Source: Rhodococcus sp. 105337 (GTDB taxonomy: Bacteria > Actinomycetota > Actinomycetes > Mycobacteriales > Mycobacteriaceae). Taken from it: 64,000 nt of DNA. The notes under the pieces are model-generated. The model had not been told where the DNA came from. It worked only from the letters and a program-made list of their open reading frames with translations, and did not search any database. The translations under genes were made by a program, and so were the position numbers. The DNA is taken from assembly GCF_012844225.1 (NCBI RefSeq), contig NZ_JABAGQ010000002.1, positions 186,001 to 250,000 of the forward strand, in the 5' to 3' direction. This document shows, piece after piece, positions 9,006 to 20,442 of this stretch (position 1 is the stretch's first letter; each line of letters begins with the position of its first letter).

Positions 9006-10094
9006 GTGACGGCACCCTTGCCGCTGTTCGACTTCGACGACGTGGACGGAGTGATCGCAGCAGACGTCGACGGCGTCCTGCGCAGCGCCGCTCTCGGCGG
9101 AGCGCAGATCCGTGCGGTCGCCACCGCCGTCGACGAACGGCTTCTGGACGGCCTCGCCGATGTGCGACCGCGCAGCGTGGTCTTCGTCGGCACCGACGCA
9201 CGGTCGAGCCGCGCCGCCGAACTGGTCGTGTCGTTGTTCGCCGAGCACGCCGCTGCCCCGTTGGTGTACGCCCCGGAGACACCGCCGTGGGTGGGTGCGC
9301 TGGACGTCGTGGTGGTGGCCGGAAACGATCCCGGCGATCCGCAACTCGCACGATCGATCGATGCGGCCCTGAGGCGCAGCGCCGAAGTGATCGTCGACGC
9401 CCCCGACGAAGGCCCCGTGCGGGCTGTCGCAGCCGGACGGGCGGTGCTCCTGGCTCCGCGCGTGCAGGTGCCGGCTCGCTACGCGCTGGCACGGCACGTC
9501 GCCGTGTTCTACGCCGTCCTCGCGGTCATGCGCGACGTGCTGCGGGGGGACGCCCTCCGGGTGGATCTCGCCCGGCTCGCGGACGCGGTCGATCAGGAGG
9601 CGCTCCGCGATCACCCCTCGAACGAGGTGTTCCACAATCCGGCGAAATCCCTCGCGGTACGCATGCAGTCGCGGCGGGTCATCGTCGCGGGGGACCGTCC
9701 GGTGACTGTCGCGCTGGCACGACACGCGTCGGAGTCGCTGCTCCAGGGCGCGGGTGTCGTCGCGTCCGCTGCGGCGCTGCCCGATGTCCTGACCGCTCGT
9801 GAGCGACTGATCGAGGTCCTCACGGCCGCCGGCGAGCGTTACGACCCCTTGTTCCACGACGAAGAACTGGACGGTCCGGCCCCGCTCGCGCCGGCACGCG
9901 TCTTCGTGTTCAGTACGGATTCCGACCGGCTCGCGGCGCAGCGCCGCGGTGCTGCGCTCCCCGACGCCGAGCTGGTATCGGTGGTAGGGGAATTCGAATC
10001 CGACACGGTCCCTCCCGTGCTCGAGCAGATTGCGGTATTGATGGTGCGAATCGACATGGCGGCGGCCTATCTGAGACTGGCCGGGGGACGATAG
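9006..10094 (+). CDS. TobH/SIS-like protein of the mannose operon (Rv3256c-type)
   Basis: 362-residue conserved protein between phosphomannomutase and manA. It resembles phosphosugar isomerase (SIS) proteins in its alternating beta-strand and helix pattern (VVFVGTDARSSRAAELVVS, VVVVAGNDPGDPQ), and family members are often labelled TobH. I see no clear catalytic motif, so activity is unknown; a role as regulator or partner of mannose-6-phosphate isomerase is inference. The GTG start is preceded by GGAAGGAAGG at 8987-8996. The stop overlaps the manA start by one base (TAGTG), so expression is coupled. Confidence 0.75.
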   Translation: MTAPLPLFDFDDVDGVIAADVDGVLRSAALGGAQIRAVATAVDERLLDGLADVRPRSVVFVGTDARSSRAAELVVSLFAEHAAAPLVYAPETPPWVGALDVVVVAGNDPGDPQLARSIDAALRRSAEVIVDAPDEGPVRAVAAGRAVLLAPRVQVPARYALARHVAVFYAVLAVMRDVLRGDALRVDLARLADAVDQEALRDHPSNEVFHNPAKSLAVRMQSRRVIVAGDRPVTVALARHASESLLQGAGVVASAAALPDVLTARERLIEVLTAAGERYDPLFHDEELDGPAPLAPARVFVFSTDSDRLAAQRRGAALPDAELVSVVGEFESDTVPPVLEQIAVLMVRIDMAAAYLRLAGGR

Positions 10095-11335
10095 TGCACT
10101 CACTCGAGGGGGCGGTGCGGTCGTACGCATGGGGCTCGCGCACCGCGATCGCGACGCTGTGCGGCCGCAAGGTGCCGTCCGACCACCCGGAAGCCGAACT
10201 GTGGCTCGGGGCGCATCCCGCGGACCCGGCGCGGGTGATTCTTCCCACCGACGAGAAGCTTTCGCTGCTCGAGGTCCTCGATGCCGACCCGCACGGGCAT
10301 CTCGGTCCGCACACTGTCGAGCGGTTCGGGACGCGGCTGCCGTTCTTGCTCAAGCTTCTCGCAGCGGAGGAACCGTTGTCGTTGCAGGCGCATCCGAGTG
10401 CGCGGCAGGCGGCCGAGGGTTTTGCCCGCGAGGACGCACTGGGATTGCCGATCGATTCGCCCATCCGCAACTACAAGGACGCCAGCCACAAACCCGAACT
10501 GGTGGTCGCGTTGACGCGGTTCGAGGCGCTCGCCGGATTCCGTGATGCGCATCGCACCGTTGCGCTGCTCGAGGCCCTGCACGTGCCCGAACTCGAACCG
10601 TATCTGGGGCTGCTTGCCGGGCAACCGGATTCCGACGGCTTACGGGCGCTGTTCACCACGTGGATCACTCTGCCTCCCACTGCGCTGCTGGCCTTGCTGC
10701 CTCGTGTGCTCGACGGGTGCGTCGGCTACCTCACGGGAACGGAGAACGGGCGGGAGTTTGTCGAGGAAGTACGGACCACGCTGCAACTCGCCGAGTTCTA
10801 TCCCGGCGACGCCGGGGTCCTGGCGTCGCTGTTGCTCAACCGCATCACCCTCGAGCCCGGTGAGGGGCTCTACCTGGCAGCCGGCAATCTGCACGCCTAC
10901 CTGCACGGCATGGGCGTCGAGATCATGGCGAACTCGGACAACGTCCTGCGCGGCGGTCTGACGCCCAAGCACGTGGACGTGCCGGAACTGCTGCGGGTGC
11001 TCGATTTCGGTTCTGCAGCGGTGCCGATTCTCGATGCCGAGCAGATCGGACCGTTCGAGTGGCGGTACCGGACCCCGGCACCGGAGTTCGCGCTCTCTCG
11101 CGTCGAACCCGGACCGGGCGACGAAGTCGTGATCGCTCCCGGCGGCCCGCAGATCCTCCTGTGCACCCATGGTGCGGTGAGCGTCGAGTGCGCCGGAACG
11201 ACCGTGGACCTGGACTCGGGTGATTCGGTGTGGCTGTCGCATTCCGACCCGGAGACGGTCGTGCGGGGCCGCGCGGACGGCGCACAGGTGTTCCGTGCGC
11301 GCCTCGGTGAACTCCCGGCACTGTCTCGCGACTGA
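10094..11335 (+). CDS. manA: Mannose-6-phosphate isomerase, class I
   Basis: Zinc cupin enzyme interconverting fructose-6-phosphate and mannose-6-phosphate, the entry step to GDP-mannose. Type I signatures are present: LSLQAHPS with the zinc-ligand Gln and His, the YKDASHKPELVVAL segment with Glu and His, and the later GNLHAYLHGMGVEIMANSDN. 413 residues is typical. It starts with GTG overlapping the upstream stop, so it is the last gene of the mannose operon. The alkB control region follows; I see no strong terminator between them. Confidence 0.93.
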   Translation: MHSLEGAVRSYAWGSRTAIATLCGRKVPSDHPEAELWLGAHPADPARVILPTDEKLSLLEVLDADPHGHLGPHTVERFGTRLPFLLKLLAAEEPLSLQAHPSARQAAEGFAREDALGLPIDSPIRNYKDASHKPELVVALTRFEALAGFRDAHRTVALLEALHVPELEPYLGLLAGQPDSDGLRALFTTWITLPPTALLALLPRVLDGCVGYLTGTENGREFVEEVRTTLQLAEFYPGDAGVLASLLLNRITLEPGEGLYLAAGNLHAYLHGMGVEIMANSDNVLRGGLTPKHVDVPELLRVLDFGSAAVPILDAEQIGPFEWRYRTPAPEFALSRVEPGPGDEVVIAPGGPQILLCTHGAVSVECAGTTVDLDSGDSVWLSHSDPETVVRGRADGAQVFRARLGELPALSRD

Positions 11336-11447
11336 CGGTTCTTCCGGTACGACCGTCGATCCGTCACCGTGCGGTGACGGGCATTCCCTGTACGGGGCTC
11401 CTCTGCCGCCCCGCTGCGCGTGTGGCAGTTTACAAATCCTCAAGAAT

Positions 11448-11503
11448 GTCTAGACCTCGGACGCGATCCGTCCTATAGTCCAGATCACAGTGATGTGTGT
11501 CAC
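11448..11503 (+). promoter_or_regulatory. alkB promoter with candidate TetR operators and CRP-like site
   Basis: A -35-like TAGACC (11451-11456) and -10 TATAGT (11474-11479) are 17 bases apart. The -35 overlaps the 8-base palindrome GTCTAGAC (11448-11455). An inverted repeat GGACG-N5-CGTCC (11459-11473) fills the spacer up to the -10, a good position for repressor binding by the TetR protein encoded at 13.2 kb. Downstream, GTGA-N6-TCAC (11490-11503) matches the CRP/FNR-family core and would sit just past the start site, where binding would block transcription. Which protein binds which element is inference. Confidence 0.5.
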
Positions 11504-11554
11504 GACGTCGGGATGTCCGGCCGGGTGACCCACACGGGTGACGAGGAGACAGAC

Positions 11555-12793
11555 ATGAGTACGGACTCGGCGGCGAGCCCGCTGGACATGCCGGATGTGC
11601 AATGGCGTGACCGCAAGAAGAAACTGTGGCTGCTCGGCCTCGTCCCGCCCACCGCGCTCTTCCTTGCCACCGCGCTCATCTGGGCCGGAAACGCACTGGG
11701 CTGGCAGGCGGTGACCCCGGCGCTGTGGTGGATCGGGCCGCTGCTCGTCTACGTGATGGTCCCGACGCTCGACCTGTTCGTCGGGCCCGACGGTGAGAAC
11801 CCGCCGGACGAACTCGTCGAAGCGCTCGAGAACGACCGCTACTACCGGTACTGCACGTACATCTACCTGCCGTTCCAGTTCGCCAGCCTCGTGTTCGCCT
11901 GCTACCTCTGGTCGGCCGACAACCTGTCGTGGCTCGGCATCGACGGCGGCCTCGGTATCGCGTCGAAGATCGGCCTGGCGCTCTCCGTCGGTGTCGTCGC
12001 CGGTATCGGTATCAACACCGCGCACGAACTGGGCCACAAGAAGGTCGAGCTGGAACGGCGACTGTCCAGGATCGCCCTCGCACAATCGTTCTACGGCCAC
12101 TTCTACATCGAGCACAACAGGGGACACCACGTCCGCGTCGCGACACCGGAGGACCCGGCATCCGCTCGCTTCGGCGAGAGCTTCTGGGCGTTCCTGCCGC
12201 GCACGGTCGTCGGCAGCGTGCGCTCCGCGTGGCGGCTCGAGCGGGCCCGCCTCGAGCGGCTCGGCAAGCCCGTGTGGAGCCTGCGCAACGACGTGCTCAG
12301 CGCGTGGGCACTCTCGGCTGTGCTCTTCGGCGGCCTCATCGCAGTCTTCGGGATCGGGATCGCGCCCTATCTGGTGATCCAGGCGGTCTTCGGCTTCGCG
12401 CTGCTCGAAGCGGTCAACTACCTCGAGCACTACGGTCTGCTCCGGCAGCGCACCGCCAACGGCCGGTACGAACGGTGCAGTCCCGCCCACAGCTGGAACA
12501 GCGATCACCTCGTGACCAACATCTTCCTCTACCACCTGCAGCGGCACAGCGACCATCACGCCAACCCCACCCGCCGCTACCAGACGCTGCGGAGCATGGA
12601 GATGTCGCCGAATCTGCCCGCCGGGTACGCCACGATGATCGGGCTCGCCTACATTCCGCCGCTGTGGCGCAAGGTCATGGACCCCCGGGTGCTCGATCAC
12701 TACGACGGTGACATCACGCGGGTCAACATCCAGCCGAGCAAGCGCGAAGCGATCCTCGCCCGCTACGGCGCCGCTGCACAGGAAGGGAACTGA
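11555..12793 (+). CDS. alkB: Alkane 1-monooxygenase (AlkB)
   Basis: Integral-membrane diiron hydroxylase that oxidises the terminal methyl of medium-chain n-alkanes (or similar acyl chains) with electrons from rubredoxin. The three histidine boxes are intact: HELGHKK from His157, EHNRGHH around residues 186-192, and HSDHH at 331-335; the fourth motif NYLEHYGL is also present. Several hydrophobic helices match the six-helix topology. ATG 11555 is preceded by GAGGAGA at 11543-11549 and gives 412 residues, the usual Rhodococcus length; ATG 11513 would add 14 residues without a better ribosome site. It heads the alkB-rubA-rubB-tetR cluster. Confidence 0.96.
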   Translation: MSTDSAASPLDMPDVQWRDRKKKLWLLGLVPPTALFLATALIWAGNALGWQAVTPALWWIGPLLVYVMVPTLDLFVGPDGENPPDELVEALENDRYYRYCTYIYLPFQFASLVFACYLWSADNLSWLGIDGGLGIASKIGLALSVGVVAGIGINTAHELGHKKVELERRLSRIALAQSFYGHFYIEHNRGHHVRVATPEDPASARFGESFWAFLPRTVVGSVRSAWRLERARLERLGKPVWSLRNDVLSAWALSAVLFGGLIAVFGIGIAPYLVIQAVFGFALLEAVNYLEHYGLLRQRTANGRYERCSPAHSWNSDHLVTNIFLYHLQRHSDHHANPTRRYQTLRSMEMSPNLPAGYATMIGLAYIPPLWRKVMDPRVLDHYDGDITRVNIQPSKREAILARYGAAAQEGN

Positions 12794-12800
12794 TCCTCGG

Positions 12801-12968
12801 ATGACTGCGTACCGCTGCCCGGTGTGCGACTTCGTCTACGACGAAGCGCTCGGTGCCCCGCGCGAAGGATTTCCCGCCGGCACCGCATGGGATGCCCTTC
12901 CCGACGACTGGTGCTGCCCCGACTGCGGGGTCCGGGAGAAGATCGATTTCGAGGAGTATGCGCGATGA
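12801..12968 (+). CDS. rubA: Rubredoxin, AlkG1 type
   Basis: 55-residue rubredoxin with two CxxC knuckles ([12 protein letters not shown] and [10 protein letters not shown]) that bind one iron. The sequence between the knuckles ([18 protein letters not shown] style) and the residue after the second Cys (Asp rather than Gly) place it in the AlkG1 group, which in published work could not replace AlkG2-type rubredoxins as electron donor to AlkB. Its true role in the operon is thus unclear. It begins seven bases after alkB and overlaps rubB by four bases (ATGA). Confidence 0.92.
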   Translation: MTAYRCPVCDFVYDEALGAPREGFPAGTAWDALPDDWCCPDCGVREKIDFEEYAR

Positions 12969-13150
12969 GCACCGAATTCCGGCTGTTCCGCTGCCTGGTC
13001 TGCGGCTTCGAGTACGACGAGAAGCTCGGCTGGCCCGACGAGGGGATCGAGCCGGGGACGCGCTGGGAGGACATCGACGACGACTGGTCGTGCCCGGACT
13101 GCGGTGCGGCCAAGGCCGACTTCGAGATGATCGAGATCGTCCGGCGGTGA
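12965..13150 (+). CDS. rubB: Rubredoxin, AlkG2 type (electron donor to AlkB)
   Basis: 61-residue rubredoxin with [12 protein letters not shown] and SCPDCGAAK knuckles, the AlkG2 pattern associated with electron transfer to AlkB. It differs clearly from the preceding rubredoxin, so the pair are old paralogues rather than a recent duplication. ATG overlaps the rubA stop, so synthesis of the two is coupled. No rubredoxin reductase gene lies in the window; it must be encoded elsewhere. Confidence 0.93.
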   Translation: MSTEFRLFRCLVCGFEYDEKLGWPDEGIEPGTRWEDIDDDWSCPDCGAAKADFEMIEIVRR

Positions 13151-13216
13151 ACAGCCGTCGACAGGACATCTCGTTCGGCTTTGACGCGCACGCGGAGCCG
13201 TGAGAGCGTCACGGCC

Positions 13217-13918
13217 ATGGCGAGTGCGCAACCGGGTAGCGGCGGCAGCGACGGCAGGGGTGTGTCGCCGAACGGCAACGGTGTGACCACCTCGCCGGGT
13301 GACACCGCCGGTGCGTCGTCCGCGCGGGTGCTGTTCCACGAGGCGAGCCGGGTGCTCCTGCGCTCGACGATTCTCGACGCGATGCGGGACCTGCTCCTCG
13401 AGCGCGACTGGTCGGCCGTCACCATGAGCGACGTCGCGCGCGCCGCGGGAATCAGCCGGCAGACGTTGTACAAGGAGTTCTCGTCGCGGCAGGGGCTTGC
13501 CCAGGGCTACGCGCTGCGCCTGGTCGACGAATTCGTCGACGCCGTGGCCGACTCGGTATACGCGCACGTCGGCGACGCGCGTGCGGCCCTCGTCGGAGGA
13601 TTCACGTCGTTCTTCACGGCGTCGGCGGCCGATCCGCTGGTGCGGTCGCTGCTCCACGGCGAGGCCAAACCCGATCTGCTGCGCCTGATCACCACCGATG
13701 TCGCGCCGATCCTCGAGCGGGGCTCGGTCCGGCTCGCCGACACCTTCGAGCACAGCTGGGTGTCGGCGTCCGGCACCGACGCCGGCATCCTGGCCCGCGC
13801 GATCGTGCGGGTCGCGCTGAGCTTCATCTCGATGCCGCCGGTCTCGGGCAACGACGTCGCCGCCGACCTCGCCGACCTGCTCGTTCCCTTCGTGGAGAAG
13901 GCCGCGGTGCCCGGCTGA
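13217..13918 (+). CDS. TetR-family regulator of the alkane operon (AlkU-type)
   Basis: TetR repressor located directly after the rubredoxins, as in other Rhodococcus and mycobacterial alkB clusters (Rv3249c). The DNA-binding domain is about residues 37-83, with SDVARAAGISRQTLYKEFSSRQGL as the helix-turn-helix; the rest is the ligand-binding helical domain, presumably for fatty acids or fatty acyl-CoA. A Gly/Ser/Pro-rich unstructured stretch of about 30 residues precedes the domain. The start is uncertain: ATG 13217 (233 residues) was chosen; an in-frame start at 13181 would add 12 residues. It probably controls the alkB promoter at 11.45 kb. Confidence 0.85.
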   Translation: MASAQPGSGGSDGRGVSPNGNGVTTSPGDTAGASSARVLFHEASRVLLRSTILDAMRDLLLERDWSAVTMSDVARAAGISRQTLYKEFSSRQGLAQGYALRLVDEFVDAVADSVYAHVGDARAALVGGFTSFFTASAADPLVRSLLHGEAKPDLLRLITTDVAPILERGSVRLADTFEHSWVSASGTDAGILARAIVRVALSFISMPPVSGNDVAADLADLLVPFVEKAAVPG

Positions 13919-14028
13919 CCGCGACCCGCCCGTTCGTACCGGCCGTACCGTGACGCCGCAGGTTGTATAGCCTGGTTGCAACTGCTTTGTTCGAAGAATT
14001 GTCTGCCGACAGGAAGAGGCATTTGCAC

Positions 14029-15498
<1,470 letters not shown>

Positions 15499-15529
15499 TT
15501 CCGAGATCGGCGGCGAGAAGCGCAGCGTT

Positions 15530-16195
15530 ATGGGTGGTCTGATTGTCGTCGAAGGTCTCGACGGGGCCGGAAAGCGGACATTGTCCGCCGGCCTCGTCGA
15601 GGCGTGGCGCGCCGCGGGGGCGCGCGTGGCCACACTGGCGTTTCCCCGCTACGGCCGATCGATCCACGCCGATCTGGGCGCCGAGGCGCTGCGGGGACAG
15701 CACGGCGACACCGCGTCGAGTGTCGAAGCGATGGCGTTGCTGTGGGCACTCGATCGGCGCGACGCCGCCGACGAACTGCGGAAACTCCTCGCTGCCAACG
15801 ACATCGTGCTTCTCGACCGCTATGTCGCGTCCAACGCGGCGTACACCGCGGCCCGGCGCCACGAGGATGCCGCAGGGCCGTCGGTCGAGTGGATCCGGAA
15901 CCTCGAATACGAACGCTTCGCGCTTCCCGTGCCCGATCTGCAAGTGCTGCTGCGTGTCCCTGTCGCGCTCGCCGCAGAACGGGCCAGGAGTCGCGCGGAG
16001 TCGGACGCCGCGCGGGAACGCGACGCGTACGAACGCGACGGCGACCTCCAGTACCGGACCGGAGAGGTGTACGACGGCTTGGCGCAGCGGCACTGGATGT
16101 CACGGTGGATCGTGGCGGGCGCCGAGACCGATACGCAACAACTCGCCGTTCGCATCTCAAATCTGCTTCACGAAGGTGAAGGGGTGACACGATAG
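15530..16195 (+). CDS. tmk: Thymidylate kinase
   Basis: Phosphorylates dTMP to dTDP. The P-loop reads EGLDGAGKRT near residue 8, with Lys-Arg instead of the common Lys-Ser/Thr, as in the mycobacterial enzyme. LDRYVASNAAY is the DR(Y/H) motif; the lid segment is Arg-rich (ERARSRAESDAARERDAYERDG). 221 residues is normal. It precedes mtrA by five bases, an arrangement conserved across mycolic-acid bacteria. Confidence 0.92.
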   Translation: MGGLIVVEGLDGAGKRTLSAGLVEAWRAAGARVATLAFPRYGRSIHADLGAEALRGQHGDTASSVEAMALLWALDRRDAADELRKLLAANDIVLLDRYVASNAAYTAARRHEDAAGPSVEWIRNLEYERFALPVPDLQVLLRVPVALAAERARSRAESDAARERDAYERDGDLQYRTGEVYDGLAQRHWMSRWIVAGAETDTQQLAVRISNLLHEGEGVTR

Positions 16196-16200
16196 AGCTT

Positions 16201-16878
16201 ATGAAGCCGAGGATTCTGGTAGTCGACGACGATGCAGCACTCGCCGAAATGCTCACAATCGTGCTGCGCGGCGAAGGATTCGAGCCGTTCGTGGTGGGCG
16301 ACGGGACGCAGGCGCTCGGTGCCGTGCGCGAAATCCGCCCGGACCTCGTCCTGCTCGATCTCATGCTTCCGGGCATGAACGGCATCGACGTCTGCCGCGT
16401 GCTCCGCGCCGATTCCGGCGTGCCCATCGTGATGCTCACTGCCAAGTCCGACACCGTCGATGTGGTTCTCGGACTCGAGTCGGGCGCCGACGACTACATG
16501 GTCAAGCCCTTCAAGCCGAAGGAACTGGTGGCGCGCGTGCGCGCCCGGTTGCGCCGCACCGAGCAGGAACCCGCCGAAGTACTCTCCATCGGCGATATCA
16601 CCATCGATGTTCCGGCACACAAGGTCACCCGCGGCGACGAACTGATCTCGCTCACCCCGCTGGAGTTCGACCTGCTGGTGGCGCTCGCGCGCAAGCCGCG
16701 TCAGGTGTTCACCCGTGAGGTGCTCCTGGAACAGGTCTGGGGTTACCGGCACGCAGCCGACACCCGTCTGGTGAACGTTCACGTCCAGCGCCTGCGGGCG
16801 AAGGTCGAGAAGGATCCCGAGAACCCGGAAGCGGTGCTCACGGTGCGGGGGGTCGGCTACAAGGCCGGACCGCCGTGA
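16201..16878 (+). CDS. mtrA: Response regulator MtrA
   Basis: OmpR-family response regulator of the MtrAB system, which coordinates DNA replication, cell division and cell-wall hydrolase genes in actinobacteria. The receiver domain has the acidic pocket VVDDD (Asp9-11), phospho-acceptor Asp53 in [11 protein letters not shown] and Lys102 in [10 protein letters not shown]. The C-terminal winged helix (about 130-225) includes [16 protein letters not shown] and [15 protein letters not shown]. 225 residues, nearly identical to the mycobacterial protein. Its TGA overlaps the mtrB GTG. Confidence 0.97.
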   Translation: MKPRILVVDDDAALAEMLTIVLRGEGFEPFVVGDGTQALGAVREIRPDLVLLDLMLPGMNGIDVCRVLRADSGVPIVMLTAKSDTVDVVLGLESGADDYMVKPFKPKELVARVRARLRRTEQEPAEVLSIGDITIDVPAHKVTRGDELISLTPLEFDLLVALARKPRQVFTREVLLEQVWGYRHAADTRLVNVHVQRLRAKVEKDPENPEAVLTVRGVGYKAGPP

Positions 16879-18620
16879 TCCGTGGTCAACCTCTGCGGCG
16901 GCGGATCGCACGGAGAACGCTGCCGCTCGTAAGGTGGTCGCGGGCCATGAGCAGCAGGCTCGCGCACACCTGGCGACGATCGCTCCAGCTACGTGTGGTC
17001 GTCTCGACCCTCACGCTGTCGCTGATCGTGATGCTCGTGCTCGGCGTGGTGCTCATCAGCCAGATCACCGACCGGCTTCTGGAAGTCAAGATCGACGCCG
17101 CGACCGAGGAGATGGACCGCTCCCGCGCGCTGGTCGAAGGACAGCTCGCCGGAGCCGACGACTCCGGCTCGCTGGCGGTCCGGCTCGACGGCGCCGCCGC
17201 GACCCTGACCAGCCGCGGTAGCGACGGCGGTCAGGACACCGGCGTCGCCGGCACGTTCGACCCGGTTCTCATCGTTCCGGGCGACGGTCCGCGCGCGCCC
17301 ACCGCGAGCGGGCCGGCCGAGCAGATCCCGCAGAATCTGCGCGCCTTCGTCCAGAACGGGCAGGTCGCATACCAATTCGCCACAGTCTCGAACCCCAACG
17401 GCTATACCGGCCCGGTACTGATCATCGGCAGCCCCACCGACTCGGCCATCTCGACGCTCGAGCTGTATCTGGTGTTCCCCCTCGGCGGTGAGGAACGCAC
17501 CCTCGCGCTCGTTCGGGGCACGCTGGTGGTCGGCGCGGGTGTCCTGCTCGTGCTGCTCGCCGCGATCTCGATGATCGTCGCCCGCCAGGTGGTGCTGCCC
17601 ATCCGCTCCGCCTCCCGCATCGCGGTGCGGTTCGCCGACGGCCGCCTCAAGGAACGCATGCCGGTGCGGGGCGAGGACGACATGGCGCGACTCGCCATGT
17701 CGTTCAACGAGATGGCCGAGAGCCTGTCGCGGCAGATCACCCAGATCGAGGAGTACGGCAACCTGCAGAAGCGGTTCACGTCCGATGTGAGCCACGAGCT
17801 TCGTACCCCGCTCACCACGGTGCGGATGGCCGCCGATCTGATCCACGACGGCAGCGACGAGCTGGATCCCTCGCTCAAACGCGCGTCCGAACTCCTCGTC
17901 GCCGAACTCGACCGGTTCGAGGGCTTGCTGGGCGACCTCCTCGAGATCAGCCGCCACGACGCGGGTGTCGCCGAGCTCGCCTCCGAACGGCTCGACGTCC
18001 GCATGTGCGCCCGGGCCGCGGTGTCCACGGTGCGCCACCTCGCCCGCGAAACGTCGACGGAGTTGATCGTCGACATGCCTTCCGAACCCGTCGAGGCCGA
18101 CGTCGATCCACGTCGAGTCGAACGGATCCTGCGGAATCTTCTCGCCAACGCGATCGACCACGGTGAAGGAAAACCGATTCTGCTCCGCCTGCGGGCCGAC
18201 GACAACGCGGTGGCGTTCGTCGTCCGCGACCAGGGCATCGGCCTGCGTCCGGGTGAGGAGAAGCTGGTGTTCAACCGCTTCTGGCGATCCGACCCGTCGC
18301 GGGTGCGCCGTTCCGGTGGTACCGGTCTCGGCCTCGCGATCAGCGTCGAAGACGCCAACCTGCACAACGGAAAACTCGAGGCGTGGGGCGAACCGGGCCG
18401 GGGCGCGAGCTTCCGGCTGACGTTGCCGCGCGAACGCGGCCGGAAGGTCGGACGCAGCCCCGTCCCCCTGGTGCCGGGCGCCGTCCACGCGGTGCAGGGC
18501 AAACCGCCGCAGTCTCCCGGACACGAACCGGCCGGTGGTTCCTCCGCGGAGGTCTCGGCCGACGGTGCCGGTGGGGTGGACAACTCGACGCCGTCACCCT
18601 CGGAAGGAGCGCCGACATGA
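16875..18620 (+). CDS. mtrB: Sensor histidine kinase MtrB
   Basis: Membrane histidine kinase partner of MtrA, normally located at septa. Order: Arg-rich N-terminus, first membrane helix near residues 42-65 ([21 protein letters not shown]), extracytoplasmic domain of about 140 residues, second helix near 210-238, HAMP, HisKA with His307 in [14 protein letters not shown], and HATPase_c with N and G boxes ([26 protein letters not shown]). A Pro/Gly-rich tail of about 60 residues follows the catalytic domain. 581 residues from a GTG overlapping mtrA; an internal ATG (residue 25, MSSRLAHTW) is an alternative start. It overlaps lpqB by four bases. Confidence 0.95.
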   Translation: MIRGQPLRRRIARRTLPLVRWSRAMSSRLAHTWRRSLQLRVVVSTLTLSLIVMLVLGVVLISQITDRLLEVKIDAATEEMDRSRALVEGQLAGADDSGSLAVRLDGAAATLTSRGSDGGQDTGVAGTFDPVLIVPGDGPRAPTASGPAEQIPQNLRAFVQNGQVAYQFATVSNPNGYTGPVLIIGSPTDSAISTLELYLVFPLGGEERTLALVRGTLVVGAGVLLVLLAAISMIVARQVVLPIRSASRIAVRFADGRLKERMPVRGEDDMARLAMSFNEMAESLSRQITQIEEYGNLQKRFTSDVSHELRTPLTTVRMAADLIHDGSDELDPSLKRASELLVAELDRFEGLLGDLLEISRHDAGVAELASERLDVRMCARAAVSTVRHLARETSTELIVDMPSEPVEADVDPRRVERILRNLLANAIDHGEGKPILLRLRADDNAVAFVVRDQGIGLRPGEEKLVFNRFWRSDPSRVRRSGGTGLGLAISVEDANLHNGKLEAWGEPGRGASFRLTLPRERGRKVGRSPVPLVPGAVHAVQGKPPQSPGHEPAGGSSAEVSADGAGGVDNSTPSPSEGAPT

Positions 18621-20398
18621 CCCGCGCCGCACGGATCCGTACCGCGCTCACCGTGGTGATGTGCGTGGCGGCGCTGGTCGTCTCCGGGTGCGCGACCCTG
18701 CCCGACTCGTCGTCTCCGCAGGCCATCGGCACCATCGATCCCGCACCCGCGACCACCGAGGTCAGCGCACCCGTCCCCGGCCGCGAACCGGATCTGTTGC
18801 TCCGCGATTTCCTGCAGGCCAGCACCGAACCCACGAACCGGCACGTCGCGGCCCGGCAATTCCTCACCCCGGAGATGTCCGGACGCTGGGACGACGCGGC
18901 GAGTGCGACGATCGTGGACAAGGTCGACGTTCTCGTCGAGAACCGCAACAGTGACCGGGCGACGTACGTCGTCCGCGCGAACATCGTCGGCTACCTGGAA
19001 GAAGGCGGTGTCTACCGGGCGGCCGGCGGCGAATTCGAAGCGAAGTTCACGCTCGTGCGGACCGACGGTGAGTGGCGGATCGACGCGATGCCCGACGGGG
19101 TCATCATGGATCGGCCACGCTTCCTCAACAGCTATCAGCGACGTTCGCTGTACTTCGTCGAACCGGCGGGCGAGACGGTCGTTCCCGACCCGCGGTGGAT
19201 CACCGGCAGTCCGGAACAGACCGCCTCCCAGCTGATCGGCCTGCTCGTCGAGGGGCCGAAGGCATCGTTGGAACCTGCCGTGCGGAACCTGCTCGAGGAC
19301 GTCACTGTGGTCGGTGCCGTCACCAAGGCCGACGGGCGCACCGGGCAGGTCGGTGTCGGGCTCGGTGGCATCCGCGTCGACTTCCAGGGCATCGGGGCGA
19401 TGAGCAAGGAAGACCGGGAACTGCTCGCCGCGCAGGTGGTCTGGACGCTCGCCAACGCCGACATCTCGGGTCCGTACGTGTTGCTGGCGGATCACCAGCC
19501 ACTCGACGAACGGTTCCCCAACGGGTGGACGACCGCCGATGTCGCGTCCATGAACCCCCTGGCCACCTCGAGTGCCACCATCGGTCTGCACGCGCTCCTG
19601 CGCGGTGGCCTGGTGGGGGTGGCCGAGACAGGTGTCACCCCGGTTCCCGGGTTCTTCGGCTCCGCCGCCAACCTGGAATCGATTGCGCTCTCGCGCGACG
19701 GCGAACTCGTGGCAGCGGTCGCGGAGACCGGGGGCGTCGCACCCGAGCCCGCCACGCAGCTGATCGTCGGCGCGTACGGCGACGACGTCGCCGAACCGGC
19801 GGTCGACGGTAATTCGATCACGCGCCCGACCTGGTCGCCGGACGACACCTCCGTCTGGGCGGTGGTCAACGGAATGGCGGTGGTGAGAGCCGTGCGGGAG
19901 CCGGGCACCGGCCGCGTCACCGTCGTGGGCGTCGAGGCGGGCGCCCTCCGGGCGGTAGGCGGACGGATCACCGAACTCCGGCTGTCGCGGGACGGGGTAC
20001 GAGCCGCGCTCATCATCGACGGACGCGTATATGTCGCGACGGTCGTGCAGACGCCGAACGGCGAATTCTCCCTCACCAACCCCCGCGAGATCGGGTTCGG
20101 CCTCGGAGGGCCGGCGCTCTCGCTCGACTGGAGTACCCCCGATACCGTCGTGGTCTCGCGTGCGGCGTCCGACATGCCGGTCGTGCAGATCGCGGTCGAC
20201 GGGTCCCGGACGGACGCGCTGCCCAGCCGGAACCTGACGCCGCCCGTCATCGCCGTCGAGGCGTCCACCACCGCCGAATTCGTCGCGGACTCGCGTGCGG
20301 TGTTCCAGCTCAACAACCGCGATCCCGCCGACGACCGCTATTGGCGCGAGGTCCCGGGGCTTGCCGGGCTGACTGCGATCCCGGTGTTGCCGGGCTGA
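18617..20398 (+). CDS. lpqB: Lipoprotein LpqB (MtrAB accessory)
   Basis: Extracytoplasmic lipoprotein that interacts with the MtrB sensor domain and modulates MtrA phosphorylation in mycobacteria. The signal peptide has Arg at 3, 6 and 8, a hydrophobic stretch, and the lipobox VVSGC with lipidated Cys25. GerMN-like (about residues 200-330) and beta-propeller-like C-terminal regions follow. 593 residues is the family length. ATG 18617 overlaps the mtrB stop (ATGA), which fixes the start against a longer open frame running back into mtrB. Confidence 0.94.
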   Translation: MTRAARIRTALTVVMCVAALVVSGCATLPDSSSPQAIGTIDPAPATTEVSAPVPGREPDLLLRDFLQASTEPTNRHVAARQFLTPEMSGRWDDAASATIVDKVDVLVENRNSDRATYVVRANIVGYLEEGGVYRAAGGEFEAKFTLVRTDGEWRIDAMPDGVIMDRPRFLNSYQRRSLYFVEPAGETVVPDPRWITGSPEQTASQLIGLLVEGPKASLEPAVRNLLEDVTVVGAVTKADGRTGQVGVGLGGIRVDFQGIGAMSKEDRELLAAQVVWTLANADISGPYVLLADHQPLDERFPNGWTTADVASMNPLATSSATIGLHALLRGGLVGVAETGVTPVPGFFGSAANLESIALSRDGELVAAVAETGGVAPEPATQLIVGAYGDDVAEPAVDGNSITRPTWSPDDTSVWAVVNGMAVVRAVREPGTGRVTVVGVEAGALRAVGGRITELRLSRDGVRAALIIDGRVYVATVVQTPNGEFSLTNPREIGFGLGGPALSLDWSTPDTVVVSRAASDMPVVQIAVDGSRTDALPSRNLTPPVIAVEASTTAEFVADSRAVFQLNNRDPADDRYWREVPGLAGLTAIPVLPG

Positions 20399-20442
20399 CA
20401 CAGCCCCTCGAACCTGTCGGTGGTGGACGTCACACTGCCGGA

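Noticed and set aside
13919-14028. SAH or SAM riboswitch ahead of ahcY
   Set aside because: I could not find the conserved core or pairing of known SAH/SAM classes in this short leader.
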